From assembly GCA_964463655.1 (NCBI GenBank), contig CAYXDG010000044.1:1-28224 (forward strand): DNA of 28,224 nt, given 5' to 3'. This document shows positions 1 to 7,286 of the stretch, in pieces. A program made the position numbers and the translations under genes. The notes beneath the pieces were generated by a model. That model had not been told where the DNA came from, ran no database searches, and saw only the letters and a list, made by a program, of their open reading frames with translations. Every line of letters begins with the position of its first letter. Position 1 is the stretch's first letter. This DNA comes from Halothece sp964463655 (GTDB taxonomy: Bacteria > Cyanobacteriota > Cyanobacteriia > Cyanobacteriales > Rubidibacteraceae).

Positions 1-824
1 TCCTCTGGTGTCCAATATTTTTGCACAGGGCGGTGTTCTAGGGAAGGGCGCATATACTGTCCGAGGGTGACGCGATCGCAGTTAATTTCCCGTAGGTCTT
101 GCAGGGTCTCAATTACTTCTGCTTCAGTTTCCCCGTGTCCTAACATTAATCCTGATTTGGTGGGGATTTCAGGGTCAATTTCTTTTACAATTTTTAACAC
201 TTCTAGAGAGCGATCGTATTTCGCCCCACGACGCACTGGGTCTTGTAAGCGAGGGACAGTTTCTACATTATGATTATAACAGGCGGGTTTGGCTGCGACG
301 ACGGTTGCTACGCGATCGCGCTGTTTTTGTTTGGCTTGTTTCCCACTCCAAAAGTCAGGGGTTAACACTTCGATTCCTGTCTCTGGAGAGCGTTCCCGAA
401 TTGCTGTCATTGTCTGCACAAACCAACTGGCTCCACCGTCTTCTAAGTCATCTCGCGCCACAGAGGTTAAGACTGCATAACGCAATCCTAGCACCGCGAT
501 CGCCTCAGCAACTTTTTGCGGTTCTTCTGGATCAAGCATCATCGGCGCGTGACCTTTATCCACCTGACAAAAAGCACAAGCCCTAGTGCAAGTCGCCCCC
601 ATCAGCAGAAACGTTGCTGTTTTATTAGCATAGCATTCTCCGCGATTGGGACAGCGCCCCTCCTCGCAGATCGTGTGAATATCACGCTGTTTGACCACTT
701 TTTGAACAGTTGAGATGTCACTCGCATTGCCAATGGGACGTTTTAGCCAAGGGGGTAAAGCAGTGATTTCTGATCGCCATGCTTGTCTTTGTTGAGAGTT
801 CGTTGGTGTTATTTGATTTGTCAT
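1..824 (-). CDS. lipA: Lipoyl synthase (radical SAM), 3' end outside the window
   Basis: Inserts two sulfur atoms into protein-bound octanoyl groups to make lipoyl cofactor for 2-oxoacid dehydrogenases and the glycine cleavage system. About 274 codons are present, starting at the ATG at 824 (MTNQITPTNSQQ). The auxiliary-cluster motif C53-x4-C58-x5-C64 (ICEEGRCPNRGEC) and the radical SAM motif C79-x3-C83-x2-C86 (CTRACAFC) are both intact. The last visible part (LGQYMRPSLEH...KYWTPE) is the conserved C-terminal region, so only a few tens of residues are missing off the left edge. Cyanobacteria often carry two lipA paralogues and I cannot tell which this is. The identification as LipA is secure from the two cysteine motifs. 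Confidence 0.95.
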   Translation of the reverse strand, partial: MTNQITPTNSQQRQAWRSEITALPPWLKRPIGNASDISTVQKVVKQRDIHTICEEGRCPNRGECYANKTATFLLMGATCTRACAFCQVDKGHAPMMLDPEEPQKVAEAIAVLGLRYAVLTSVARDDLEDGGASWFVQTMTAIRERSPETGIEVLTPDFWSGKQAKQKQRDRVATVVAAKPACYNHNVETVPRLQDPVRRGAKYDRSLEVLKIVKEIDPEIPTKSGLMLGHGETEAEVIETLQDLREINCDRVTLGQYMRPSLEHRPVQKYWTPE

Positions 825-1045
825 TCTGTTCTCGATCGTTCGCTATTTACTATTTCTAGCAAATTTGTTGCTGCTTCATCCTTGATGGCACAAAGAGCAA
901 AGATCAATTCGTTATCATGTCAAGGAGGAGAAACCCGTATTCTGCTTTGCGAAAACGAATATCCCTTAATGTCTCATCCCTAAGCAAAGGACTTTAAAAT
1001 GACAAACAAAAAGCTAAATCTACTCCTCTCAAACCGTCTGAGGAA
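825..1045. other. Intergenic stretch between lipA and the SDR gene
   Basis: 221 bases between the 5' end of lipA (transcribed leftwards) and the 3' end of the SDR gene (also leftwards). It must contain the lipA promoter. I see no convincing -35/-10 pair and no strong hairpin. The ATG at 1000 opens only a 22-codon frame that runs into the SDR 3' end, which I do not consider a gene. Confidence 0.4.
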
Positions 1046-1999
1046 TTATGGGGAGAATTTAACCGCATAATGTTCTCTAAAAATATCAGTCAGTGTGGGA
1101 CAATAGGTTTCTAAGCCAAAGGTTTTTGGGTTCACAGGATTTTCATGGCTAAAGTGACGATATTGCAGACAGAATCGATCCCAGTCCGCCATCTGAATGC
1201 GAAAAATAATAATTAGGAAATTGGCTAACGTTAGCGATAGGGGAATACGAAAATAGATGGGTTTCTTAAAATACTGACAGAGGGTTTCTATCAGTTGATT
1301 GGCTGTAATTTTTGGACTCCCTAACACCAATTCTCTTGTTGTTTCATTCTGAGAAGGGTTATGGATTAAATAATTAATTGTAGTAGCGATATCTTTAGCA
1401 TGAATAAAATGAAAACTCCCATCTGCTTTCAACCAACGAGCTAAGTTAATCCATTTTGTCACTTCAGGAAGTCCTGCGGAAATATGAGAATCGGGTTTGT
1501 TTTCATCTCCTCCTAGGACTAACGTGGGGAAAACAATGGTTAATTTAGACGCAAGGGGATGGGCTTTTATTTGAGAGTAACATTGATATTTAGAACGAAT
1601 ATAGTCTGTTCCGATTTCACCAGCTTCGGGTAACAGTTGATGATGATAGTTGAGAATGCTGGCTGTGGAAAAATAAATGATCTGTTGACAGGTTTGACTA
1701 TCCAGTAAGTCTAATAATTCGAGGGTTTTATCAACATTGATTCGGAAAGTTTCTTCTGTTCCTCCCCAGATTGTAGCAGCGAGAATGGCAACCTCAATCG
1801 TTTGTAGTAAGTCGCTAAAGTCACTGATTTGATTTAAGTTTCCTGTTAGTAGATGAACCCTCGATCGCGCTTCAAGATTAAACTGAACTTTGGCAGGATT
1901 TCGCACTAAGAAAAATAGTTCATGCTCTGTATTATTAATGAGTTTTTCTGCGATATAATGACCAATACAACCGCTTCCACCTGTAATAAAAATTCGCAT
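1046..1999 (-). CDS. NAD-dependent epimerase/dehydratase family protein (extended SDR)
   Basis: 317 residues. The N-terminus MRIFITGGSGCIGHYIAEKL carries the extended-SDR nucleotide-binding pattern TGGxGxIG at residues 6-13. A YxxxK pair (YIRSK) lies in the middle, preceded by a serine-rich strand (YFSTAS) that would supply the catalytic Ser. The family covers nucleotide-sugar epimerases, dehydratases and related reductases; the substrate cannot be told from the sequence. It starts 4 bases after the stop of the upstream acetyltransferase, without an evident ribosome site, so it is probably translated from the same message as the toxin-antitoxin/GNAT run. It contains fewer GCGATCGC sites than most neighbours. 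Family call secure, function unknown. Confidence 0.8.
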   Translation of the reverse strand: MRIFITGGSGCIGHYIAEKLINNTEHELFFLVRNPAKVQFNLEARSRVHLLTGNLNQISDFSDLLQTIEVAILAATIWGGTEETFRINVDKTLELLDLLDSQTCQQIIYFSTASILNYHHQLLPEAGEIGTDYIRSKYQCYSQIKAHPLASKLTIVFPTLVLGGDENKPDSHISAGLPEVTKWINLARWLKADGSFHFIHAKDIATTINYLIHNPSQNETTRELVLGSPKITANQLIETLCQYFKKPIYFRIPLSLTLANFLIIIFRIQMADWDRFCLQYRHFSHENPVNPKTFGLETYCPTLTDIFREHYAVKFSP

Positions 2000-2003
2000 T
2001 TAC

Positions 2004-2546
2004 TTATTTTTTAATCTGATACAAAACATGATAACTTAGAGGATGATTCTTGGGGAGTAACGGGTGTGAAAAATCGTCTTGGGGATTGTGTCTCATTCCC
2101 AGTTTTTCCATAACACGGCGCGATCGCCCATTCCCTTTTGCGGTAAAGGAAACAATCTCTTTTAATTGTAACTGATTGAAGCCAAATTCTAAACAGACTT
2201 TTGCCCCTTCTGTAGCGTATCCCTGACCCCAGTATTCTTTTTTTAAGCGCCAACCAATTTCAGTGCAGGGGGTAAAATGGGCTTCAAATTGAGGAATGTT
2301 TAAGCCAATAAACCCAGCAAATTTTGTGATGTAGGGAATCTCTACCACCCAGAAACCAAACCCATGTTTTTGAAACTGCTTTTGGATTTTTTTCGCCAGT
2401 TCATCGCTTTCTTTTTGGGATAAAATAGCGGGGAAGTATTCCATCACAATCGGGTCAGCGTTCATCTTAGCAAACGGAATTAAATCTTCTTCGCGCCACT
2501 GTCTTAAAATAACGCGATCGCTGTCAAGGTTTGGAGGTAAATTCAT
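2004..2546 (-). CDS. GNAT family N-acetyltransferase (RimJ/RimL-like)
   Basis: 180 residues from the ATG at 2546, chosen because the longer reading from 2585 would overlap the toxin gene by about 13 codons and only the shorter form begins like the family (MNLPPNLDSDRVILRQWREED). The acetyl-CoA site is visible: EIGWRLKKEYWGQGYATEGA, with the Q/R-x-x-G-x-G/A motif inside it. A typical C-terminal part follows (GNGRSRRVMEKLGM). Members acetylate protein N-termini or small amines; the substrate here is unknown. One base separates its ATG from the RelE stop codon, so it is translationally linked to the toxin-antitoxin pair. GNAT proteins can themselves be type II toxins (TacT/AtaT), but this one looks more like the RimJ/RimL group. 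Confidence 0.82.
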   Translation of the reverse strand: MNLPPNLDSDRVILRQWREEDLIPFAKMNADPIVMEYFPAILSQKESDELAKKIQKQFQKHGFGFWVVEIPYITKFAGFIGLNIPQFEAHFTPCTEIGWRLKKEYWGQGYATEGAKVCLEFGFNQLQLKEIVSFTAKGNGRSRRVMEKLGMRHNPQDDFSHPLLPKNHPLSYHVLYQIKK

Positions 2547-2547
2547 T

Positions 2548-2802
2548 TTAACGGTAAATATCGCGACGGTGACCAATTGCGACAATAAGAATTAGAAGGA
2601 TATTATCTTCAATTTTGTAGATAACCCGATAATTTCTGATCCGAATCCGATATAAATCTTCCTCACCAGAAAGTTTCTTAACTCCTCGTGGTCGTGGGTT
2701 TTCTGACAAGTTGCGGATTTCGTCTTTTAGGAGATTTTGCATCTGACGAGGAATCGCTTTTAGCTGTCTTTTAGCTTTGGGGAGAAATTGAATCTGATAC
2801 AT
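2548..2802 (-). CDS. RelE/ParE family toxin
   Basis: 84 residues. It has the compact RelE fold pattern: the N-terminal strand YQIQFLPKAKRQLKAIP, a basic core (RIRIRNYRVIYKIED) and the C-terminal signature VAIGHRRDIYR. Members of the RelE branch cleave mRNA in the ribosome A site; ParE members poison gyrase. The arginine-rich RxRxxxYRVIY core favours the RelE branch. The ATG at 2802 is the start; an upstream in-frame TTG at 2805 is less likely. The start overlaps the antitoxin stop as TGATG, the usual translational coupling of such pairs. It should be bound and silenced by the protein encoded just upstream. Confidence 0.88.
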   Translation of the reverse strand: MYQIQFLPKAKRQLKAIPRQMQNLLKDEIRNLSENPRPRGVKKLSGEEDLYRIRIRNYRVIYKIEDNILLILIVAIGHRRDIYR

Positions 2803-3044
2803 CAATCGCTTGAAAGTTCTTTTTCCACTTCTTCCCAGGGAATGGGTTTTTCTCCGTTAGCAATACTTTCAGCGATCGCATTTCTGGCTTCTGCTAAATC
2901 TAGCCAATCTTCTAAAACTTCTGGATCAACAATAGCTAATTTTCCTTGTTCAAGATGGTTCATTAATTCTGAGACTGATAAATTAAAATCAGCTGCAATT
3001 TCTTCAATCCTTCTCTGGGAATTAGTGGAATCAATCATTGGCAT
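2802..3044 (-). CDS. Antitoxin of the RelE-type toxin
   Basis: 80 residues, acidic, immediately upstream of and overlapping the toxin gene. The N-terminal half (RRIEEIAADFNLSVSELMNH) looks like a small helical DNA-binding or dimerisation part. The C-terminal part ends in ANGEKPIPWEEVEKELSSD, the kind of tail (PWEEVExEL) that RelB/Phd-type antitoxins wrap around their toxin. The function is inferred mainly from position and this tail. Such antitoxins usually repress their own promoter, so an operator would be expected between 3045 and 3080. A start at 3038 (MIDSTN) is also possible. Confidence 0.75.
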   Translation of the reverse strand: MPMIDSTNSQRRIEEIAADFNLSVSELMNHLEQGKLAIVDPEVLEDWLDLAEARNAIAESIANGEKPIPWEEVEKELSSD

Positions 3045-3080
3045 AAGAAGTCATATTTTTGAGCTTAGTTGATTTGACAG

Positions 3081-3099
3081 GGGTGAGAAAAACTCACCC
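3081..3099 (-). terminator. Small hairpin between hemE and the toxin-antitoxin run
   Basis: Perfect 7-bp stem GGGTGAG/CTCACCC around a five-base A/T loop, lying between the hemE stop (3113) and the antitoxin start (3044), both genes running leftwards. There is no T-run after it in either direction, so it is a weak terminator or an mRNA 3'-end stabiliser at best. Confidence 0.4.
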
Positions 3100-3112
3100 G
3101 TTTAACTACATT

Positions 3113-4165
3113 CTAACTTAATGAATCGGCTTGTTTTGCGACTTCAAAGAAATGTCTAACATTCTCTTCAGGTGTTCCGGGTAAAACCCCATGACCTAAG
3201 TTTAAGATATGTCCTTTGTTTTCTCCTTTACGAATCGTTTCTAAAACGCGATCGCGGATGAAATTTTGTGACCCAAATAAAACCCCTGGATCGATATTTC
3301 CTTGTACTTTTGTCTGTTTTCCTAACCGTTGTCTGGCTTCAGCTAAATCAACTGTCCAATCAACACTAATAATATCAAATCCTGCGTTTCCCATCCGTTC
3401 TAAAACACCAGCACTGCCGCTAATATAAAGAATTAAAGGGGTATCAGGATGCGTTTGTTTAACTTGTTCAACCACTTTTTTTTGATAAGGAAGCGCGAAG
3501 GTTTCATAATCTTGAGGAGACAGTTGACCTGCCCAAGAATCAAACATTTGCACAATTTGTGCGCCACAATCAATCTGATAACGAACATAAAGCGCGATCG
3601 CATCAGCGACTTTTCCGAGAAACTGATGCAATAATTGTGGCTCTTGAAAAGCCATCCCTTTGATATTAGAATAATTCTTGGAAGTCTTCCCTTCAATGGC
3701 ATAAGCTCCCAATGTCCAAGGCGCCCCCACAAATCCTAAAACAGTGGATTGATTTCCCACTTCCTCCCGCAGACTTTTCAGGATAGTTTTAATAAAAGGA
3801 AGAGAGGTTTCAGGATCAAGGGGACGCATTTGATCGATTTGTTCTTGAGTCCGAATCGGCGGATCAATCACGGGTCCTTTACTCTCTACAATATCAAAAT
3901 CAATGCCCATTCCTGGCAGAGGAGTTAAAATATCAGAGAAGAGAATCACCCCATCGGGTTGAAAGGCTCGCCAAGGCTGGAGGGAAATTTCGATCGCCAA
4001 GTCTGCATTCTCCGATCGCTCTCGGAAACTGGGGTATTTATCCCGTAAATCGCGATATTCTTTCATATAGCGTCCAGCTTGACGCATCATCCACACGGGA
4101 GGACGAGAAACGCTTTCCCCTCGCGCAACTTTTAATAAAGCAGGAAGTTCACTGTGGCTTGACAT
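3113..4165 (-). CDS. hemE: Uroporphyrinogen decarboxylase
   Basis: 350 residues, normal length. It removes the four acetate carboxyls of uroporphyrinogen III to give coproporphyrinogen III, the step that commits tetrapyrroles to heme, chlorophyll and bilins; cytosolic, no cofactor. The family signatures are present: PPVWMMRQAGRY near residue 22, FSDILTPLPGMGIDF with the catalytic Asp, and GFVGAPWTLGAYAIEG. The start MSSHSELPALLKVARGE fits the family. The gene stands alone between the toxin-antitoxin run and the divergently read CpcF-like gene. In a phototroph it feeds both chlorophyll proteins such as PsbC and the bilin ligated by CpcF. Confidence 0.96.
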   Translation of the reverse strand: MSSHSELPALLKVARGESVSRPPVWMMRQAGRYMKEYRDLRDKYPSFRERSENADLAIEISLQPWRAFQPDGVILFSDILTPLPGMGIDFDIVESKGPVIDPPIRTQEQIDQMRPLDPETSLPFIKTILKSLREEVGNQSTVLGFVGAPWTLGAYAIEGKTSKNYSNIKGMAFQEPQLLHQFLGKVADAIALYVRYQIDCGAQIVQMFDSWAGQLSPQDYETFALPYQKKVVEQVKQTHPDTPLILYISGSAGVLERMGNAGFDIISVDWTVDLAEARQRLGKQTKVQGNIDPGVLFGSQNFIRDRVLETIRKGENKGHILNLGHGVLPGTPEENVRHFFEVAKQADSLS

Positions 4166-4284
4166 AGATTAATGTTATGGTAATTTTTTAACGCATTCGT
4201 TAGCTTATCATTTTGCTTTTGGGAATGGTCAGAATGTCCCCAAAAATGCAAAAATCTGATATGTTATTGGTCATTAGTCATTGG

Positions 4285-4312
4285 GTAGAGACGTTCCATG
4301 GAATGCTTCTAC
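4285..4312. repeat. Interspersed palindrome, GACGTTCC family (degenerate copy)
   Basis: Imperfect inverted repeat centred on GTTCCATGGAA with outer arms GTAGA and TCTAC. It is a diverged version of the perfect 28-base palindrome at 6354-6381 and of the copy at 21977-22000. It sits in the leader region of the CpcF-like gene. Confidence 0.7.
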
Positions 4313-4340
4313 TGAGCCTGTCGAAGGACAAAGGACAAAG
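4312..4340. repeat. CTGAGCCTGTCGAAGG repeat followed by a duplicated GGACAAA
   Basis: The string CTGAGCCTGTCGAAG (4312-4326) matches a short palindromic repeat (TTCGACAGGCTCAG on the other strand) that I recall from many bacterial genomes. It is followed by a tandem GGACAAAGGACAAAG, whose last copy provides the AAAGGA ribosome site of the next gene. Identification by memory of the motif, not by search. Confidence 0.5.
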
Positions 4341-4345
4341 GAAAC

Positions 4346-4963
4346 TTGTCAGAATCTCTTATACAAGCGGTGGAAACCGCAACGTCTTCAGATGAGTTAG
4401 TGAAAGCAGTGTGGGCGCTGAGTCGCAGTCAGTCGGAAAGTGCGATTCCCACCCTGATTAAAGTGTTAGGATTTAATAATCCAGGCGCTGCGATCGCTGC
4501 GGTGGAAGGATTAGTGCAACTGGGAGATGTGGCTGTCCCCACTTTAATCTCGCAACTAGATGGTTATGATTATGGTGCGAGAGCTTGGGCGATTCGCGCC
4601 TTATCCAGAATTAAACATCCTCAAGCGTTACAGATTTTATTGGACGCAGCAACCAGCGATTTTTCCCTCAGCGTGCGCCGAGGTGCTGCGAAGGGGTTAG
4701 GGGAGTTACGCTGGGATCAATTGCCTGATGAGAGCCAAGAGAGGGCGCAGAAAGAGGTTTTAGAAGCCTTACAGACTGTGGTGAAAGATGAGGAATGGAT
4801 TGTGCGTTATGCGGCGATCGCGGGTTTAGAATCTTTGGCTAAAACTGTCTTTAGTGAGGAGATTCGACAGTATTTACAGCAACGGTTAGCAGCAGAGACA
4901 GACTTAACGGTGCGATCGCGCACGCAACTGGCTTTACAAAAATTCATTACGCTGTTCTCTTAG
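4346..4963 (+). CDS. cpcF: CpcF-like phycocyanobilin lyase subunit (HEAT repeats)
   Basis: 205 residues, all helical HEAT/PBS-lyase repeats (IPTLIKVLGFNNPGAAIAA, VPTLISQLDGYDYGARAWAI, SVRRGAAKGLGELRWDQL, IVRYAAIAGLESLA). CpcE and CpcF form a heterodimer that attaches phycocyanobilin to Cys-84 of the phycocyanin alpha chain. Length and the motif pair GFNNPGAA / LDGYDYGARAWAIRALS match CpcF better than NblB or other HEAT lyases. The start is a TTG at 4346: the frame is closed by a TGA at 4313 and no ATG lies between, while AAAGGA sits about 7 bases upstream. CpcE and the cpc structural genes are not in this window. An alternative is another E/F-type lyase subunit. Confidence 0.8.
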   Translation: MSESLIQAVETATSSDELVKAVWALSRSQSESAIPTLIKVLGFNNPGAAIAAVEGLVQLGDVAVPTLISQLDGYDYGARAWAIRALSRIKHPQALQILLDAATSDFSLSVRRGAAKGLGELRWDQLPDESQERAQKEVLEALQTVVKDEEWIVRYAAIAGLESLAKTVFSEEIRQYLQQRLAAETDLTVRSRTQLALQKFITLFS

Positions 4964-5166
4964 TTTTACTCTTAGCCTTTGCCATCGCCTTTCTCACACT
5001 GAATCACAACTGTCTTGTGTCGATCAACCCCTAAAAATTACTAACTATGTATAACAATAGCATAATTTATTTAAGAAAACAAGTAACTGCTGAAGCCCCA
5101 CCCGATTAATTTCAGGGCAAAATTTGCTACTCTGTGGAAACAGCTTTGGGAATGGGTAGGTAAATT

Positions 5167-6330
5167 ATGGACATTCAAATTGGTCATGGAAAAACTGCAC
5201 GTCGCGCCTATGGAATTGATGAAATTGCTCTTGTTCCGGGACGACGGACACTCGACCCCAGTTTACCAGATACTACTTGGCAACTGGGAAATCTGCAACG
5301 GGACATCCCGATTATCGCCAGTGCAATGGATGGCGTGGTAGATGTGAAAATGGCAGTTTTACTCTCAGAGTTGGGCGCTTTAGGGGTATTAAACTTAGAA
5401 GGAATTCAAACCCGTTACGAAGACCCCAATCCCATGTTAAAACGCATGGCAGAAGTGGGAAAAACGGAATTTGTGGGCTTGATGCAGGAACTTTATGCAG
5501 TCCCTGTCAAGCCAGACTTAATTAAAAAGCGCGTTAGTGAAATTAAGACCCAAGGGGGTCTCGCTGCGGTCAGTGCCACTCCCGCAGGGGCTGCCAAATA
5601 TGGGGAGGCTGTTGCCGAAATTGGGGCAGATGCCTTTTTTGTGCAAGCAACAGTGGTCTCAACGGCGCATTTATCCCCAGAATCGATTAATCCCTTGAAT
5701 TTAGCCGAGTTTTGTGAAAAAATGCCGATGCCAGTGGTTTTAGGAAACTGTGTCACCGAAGCAGTTGCTTATGAGTTGATGAAGGCAGGTGCAGCAGGCG
5801 TTCTCGTTGGGATTGGCCCGGGGGCTGCTTGTACGTCTCGCGGTGTGCTAGGAGTGGGCGTTCCTCAAGCGACTGCGATCGCTGATTGTGCCTCGGCAAG
5901 AGAGCAATACTATCAAGAAACAGGTCGCTATGTGCCTGTGATTGCTGATGGCGGTCTGGTCACAGGTGGGGACATTTGTAAATGTATTGCTTGCGGTGCG
6001 GATGCGGTGATGATTGGTTCACCCTTTGCTAAAGCAGTAGAAGCACCAGGACAAGGGTTTCACTGGGGAATGGCAACGCCTAGCCCTGTTTTACCCCGAG
6101 GCACCCGCATCAGTGTGGGAACGACAGGAAGCCTCAAGGAAATCCTCACAGGACCGGCGCGTCTTGATGATGGCACTCATAACCTTTTGGGTGCATTGAA
6201 GACCAGTATGGGAACTTTGGGGGCGAAAAACCTCAAAGAAATGCAGCAAGTGGAGGTAGTGATTGCTCCCTCTCTATTGACAGAAGGGAAGGTCTATCAG
6301 AAAGCCCAACAGTTAGGAATGGGTAAATAG
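5167..6330 (+). CDS. guaB3: GuaB3 family IMP dehydrogenase-related protein
   Basis: 387 residues, TIM-barrel of the IMPDH/GMP reductase superfamily without the CBS-domain insert (classical IMPDH is near 490). The active-site loop is seen as GIGPGAACTSRGVLGVGVPQ, with the presumed catalytic Cys222. Phosphate and flap regions follow (VIADGGLVTGGDICK, ADAVMIGSPFAKA). Actinobacteria and cyanobacteria carry such GuaB3 proteins beside a true GuaB. I recall recent work assigning GMP reductase activity to the Synechocystis enzyme, which would put this gene in guanine-nucleotide salvage rather than GMP synthesis. The ATG at 5167 follows GGGTAGG, a plausible ribosome site. The gene appears monocistronic and is followed by a perfect palindrome. 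Confidence 0.88.
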   Translation: MDIQIGHGKTARRAYGIDEIALVPGRRTLDPSLPDTTWQLGNLQRDIPIIASAMDGVVDVKMAVLLSELGALGVLNLEGIQTRYEDPNPMLKRMAEVGKTEFVGLMQELYAVPVKPDLIKKRVSEIKTQGGLAAVSATPAGAAKYGEAVAEIGADAFFVQATVVSTAHLSPESINPLNLAEFCEKMPMPVVLGNCVTEAVAYELMKAGAAGVLVGIGPGAACTSRGVLGVGVPQATAIADCASAREQYYQETGRYVPVIADGGLVTGGDICKCIACGADAVMIGSPFAKAVEAPGQGFHWGMATPSPVLPRGTRISVGTTGSLKEILTGPARLDDGTHNLLGALKTSMGTLGAKNLKEMQQVEVVIAPSLLTEGKVYQKAQQLGMGK

Positions 6331-6353
6331 AATCTGGTGTAGGTGTCGGTTGG

Positions 6354-6381
6354 GTGGAGACGTTCCATGGAACGTCTCCAC
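6354..6381. repeat. Perfect 28-base palindrome, GACGTTCC family
   Basis: GTGGAGACGTTCCA and its exact reverse complement back to back, 24 bases after the guaB3 stop and 31 bases before the next start. As RNA it would form a 12-14 bp hairpin without a T-run. Related copies lie at 4285-4312 and 21977-22000. Confidence 0.85.
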
Positions 6382-6412
6382 GCGAAACCCAATTTATTGA
6401 TCAATTATTATT

Positions 6413-7096
6413 ATGAGTAAATTAGTTTTAGTAACAGGAGTTAGTCAAGGGCTAGGTCGTGCGATGGCGGAAAGTTTTATTGCTGAAGGCTGTACTGTTC
6501 TTGGCTGTGCGCGAAATGAAAAGGCGATCGCCCAGTTAAATCAAACATACAGCCATCCTCATCATTTTACAGTTCTTGATGTTTCTCAGGAACAACAAGT
6601 TCAACAGTGGCGCGATACAATATTATCAAATTATGAGCCGCCAGAATTGTTAATTAATAATGCAGCGTTAATTAATCAATCAACAGAGTTTTGGAATGTT
6701 CCCACTGCTGAATTTGACAAAATTATTGATGTTAATATCAAAGGCGTTGCCAATGTCATGCGAGAGTTTCTCCCGTCAATGATGGCGAAAAAACAGGGCA
6801 TTATTGTTAATTTTAGTTCTGGGTGGGGACGTTCCACTTCCCCCCATGTTGCTCCTTATTGTTGCACAAAATGGGCGATCGAGGGCTTAACCCGCGCGAT
6901 CGCCCAAGAGTTACCATCAGGAATGGCTGCAATTCCTCTCAACCCTGGCATTATCAATACTGAAATGTTAGAAACTTGTTTTGGGCTAAGTGCAGCGAAC
7001 TTTCCCTCTGCTGATGTTTGGGTGAAAAAAGCTGTTCCATTTCTGTTAAAAATTAAACCACAACAAAATGGCCAACCGTTAACAGTTCCTAGTTAA
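6413..7096 (+). CDS. Short-chain dehydrogenase/reductase (classical SDR)
   Basis: 227 residues. NAD(P)-binding motif TGVSQGLG at 8-15, the LLINNAA strand near 80, and the catalytic set Ser135/136 (NFSSGWG), Tyr149 and Lys153 (YCCTK) are all present, so it should be active. After the PGIINTEM loop the C-terminus is short and ends in QQNGQPLTVPS. The substrate cannot be predicted; family members reduce ketones or aldehydes of many kinds. It lies upstream of fabG, another SDR, but the 190-base spacing and different sequence make a recent duplication unlikely. No clear Shine-Dalgarno precedes the ATG at 6413. Confidence 0.8.
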   Translation: MSKLVLVTGVSQGLGRAMAESFIAEGCTVLGCARNEKAIAQLNQTYSHPHHFTVLDVSQEQQVQQWRDTILSNYEPPELLINNAALINQSTEFWNVPTAEFDKIIDVNIKGVANVMREFLPSMMAKKQGIIVNFSSGWGRSTSPHVAPYCCTKWAIEGLTRAIAQELPSGMAAIPLNPGIINTEMLETCFGLSAANFPSADVWVKKAVPFLLKIKPQQNGQPLTVPS

Positions 7097-7124
7097 ATCA
7101 TACGCTTTGATCAATGATTAAAAA

Positions 7125-7272
7125 ATGACACCAGAAGCAGTTCAAAAAATTCTCGATGTTAATCATGGGTTTGACCACGCTTTTGAAAAAAAAGATATCA
7201 CCTGCTGATGTCATTGTTGCTTTTTGTCCCAATTTCTTGCAAGCTAGAGATTGCTCATTGATGAAAATTTAG
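7125..7272 (+). pseudogene. Possible small ORF broken by a frameshift in an A-run
   Basis: The ATG at 7125 opens 27 codons (MTPEAVQKILDVNHGFDH...) ending at TGA 7206-7208. If one base is added or skipped at the run of eight A (7186-7193) the reading continues as ISPADVIVAFCPNFLQARD... to TAG 7270-7272, giving about 49 residues that read like real protein. I do not recognise the family. It may be a gene remnant left before fabG, a sequencing error in a homopolymer, or chance. Low confidence. Confidence 0.35.
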
Positions 7273-7286
7273 GATATCTCGTTAGA

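Noticed and set aside
67..586. Plus-strand open frames of 60-93 codons
   Set aside because: They lie opposite lipA, whose cysteine motifs are unmistakable on the minus strand.
1000..1068. 22-codon ORF MTNKKLNLLLSNRLRNYG
   Set aside because: Too short, no ribosome site, runs into the 3' end of the SDR gene on the other strand.
6832..6856. GGGGACGTTCCACTTCCCCC looked like another GACGTTCC palindrome
   Set aside because: It is inside the SDR coding sequence (SGWGRSTSP) and the symmetry breaks after a few bases.
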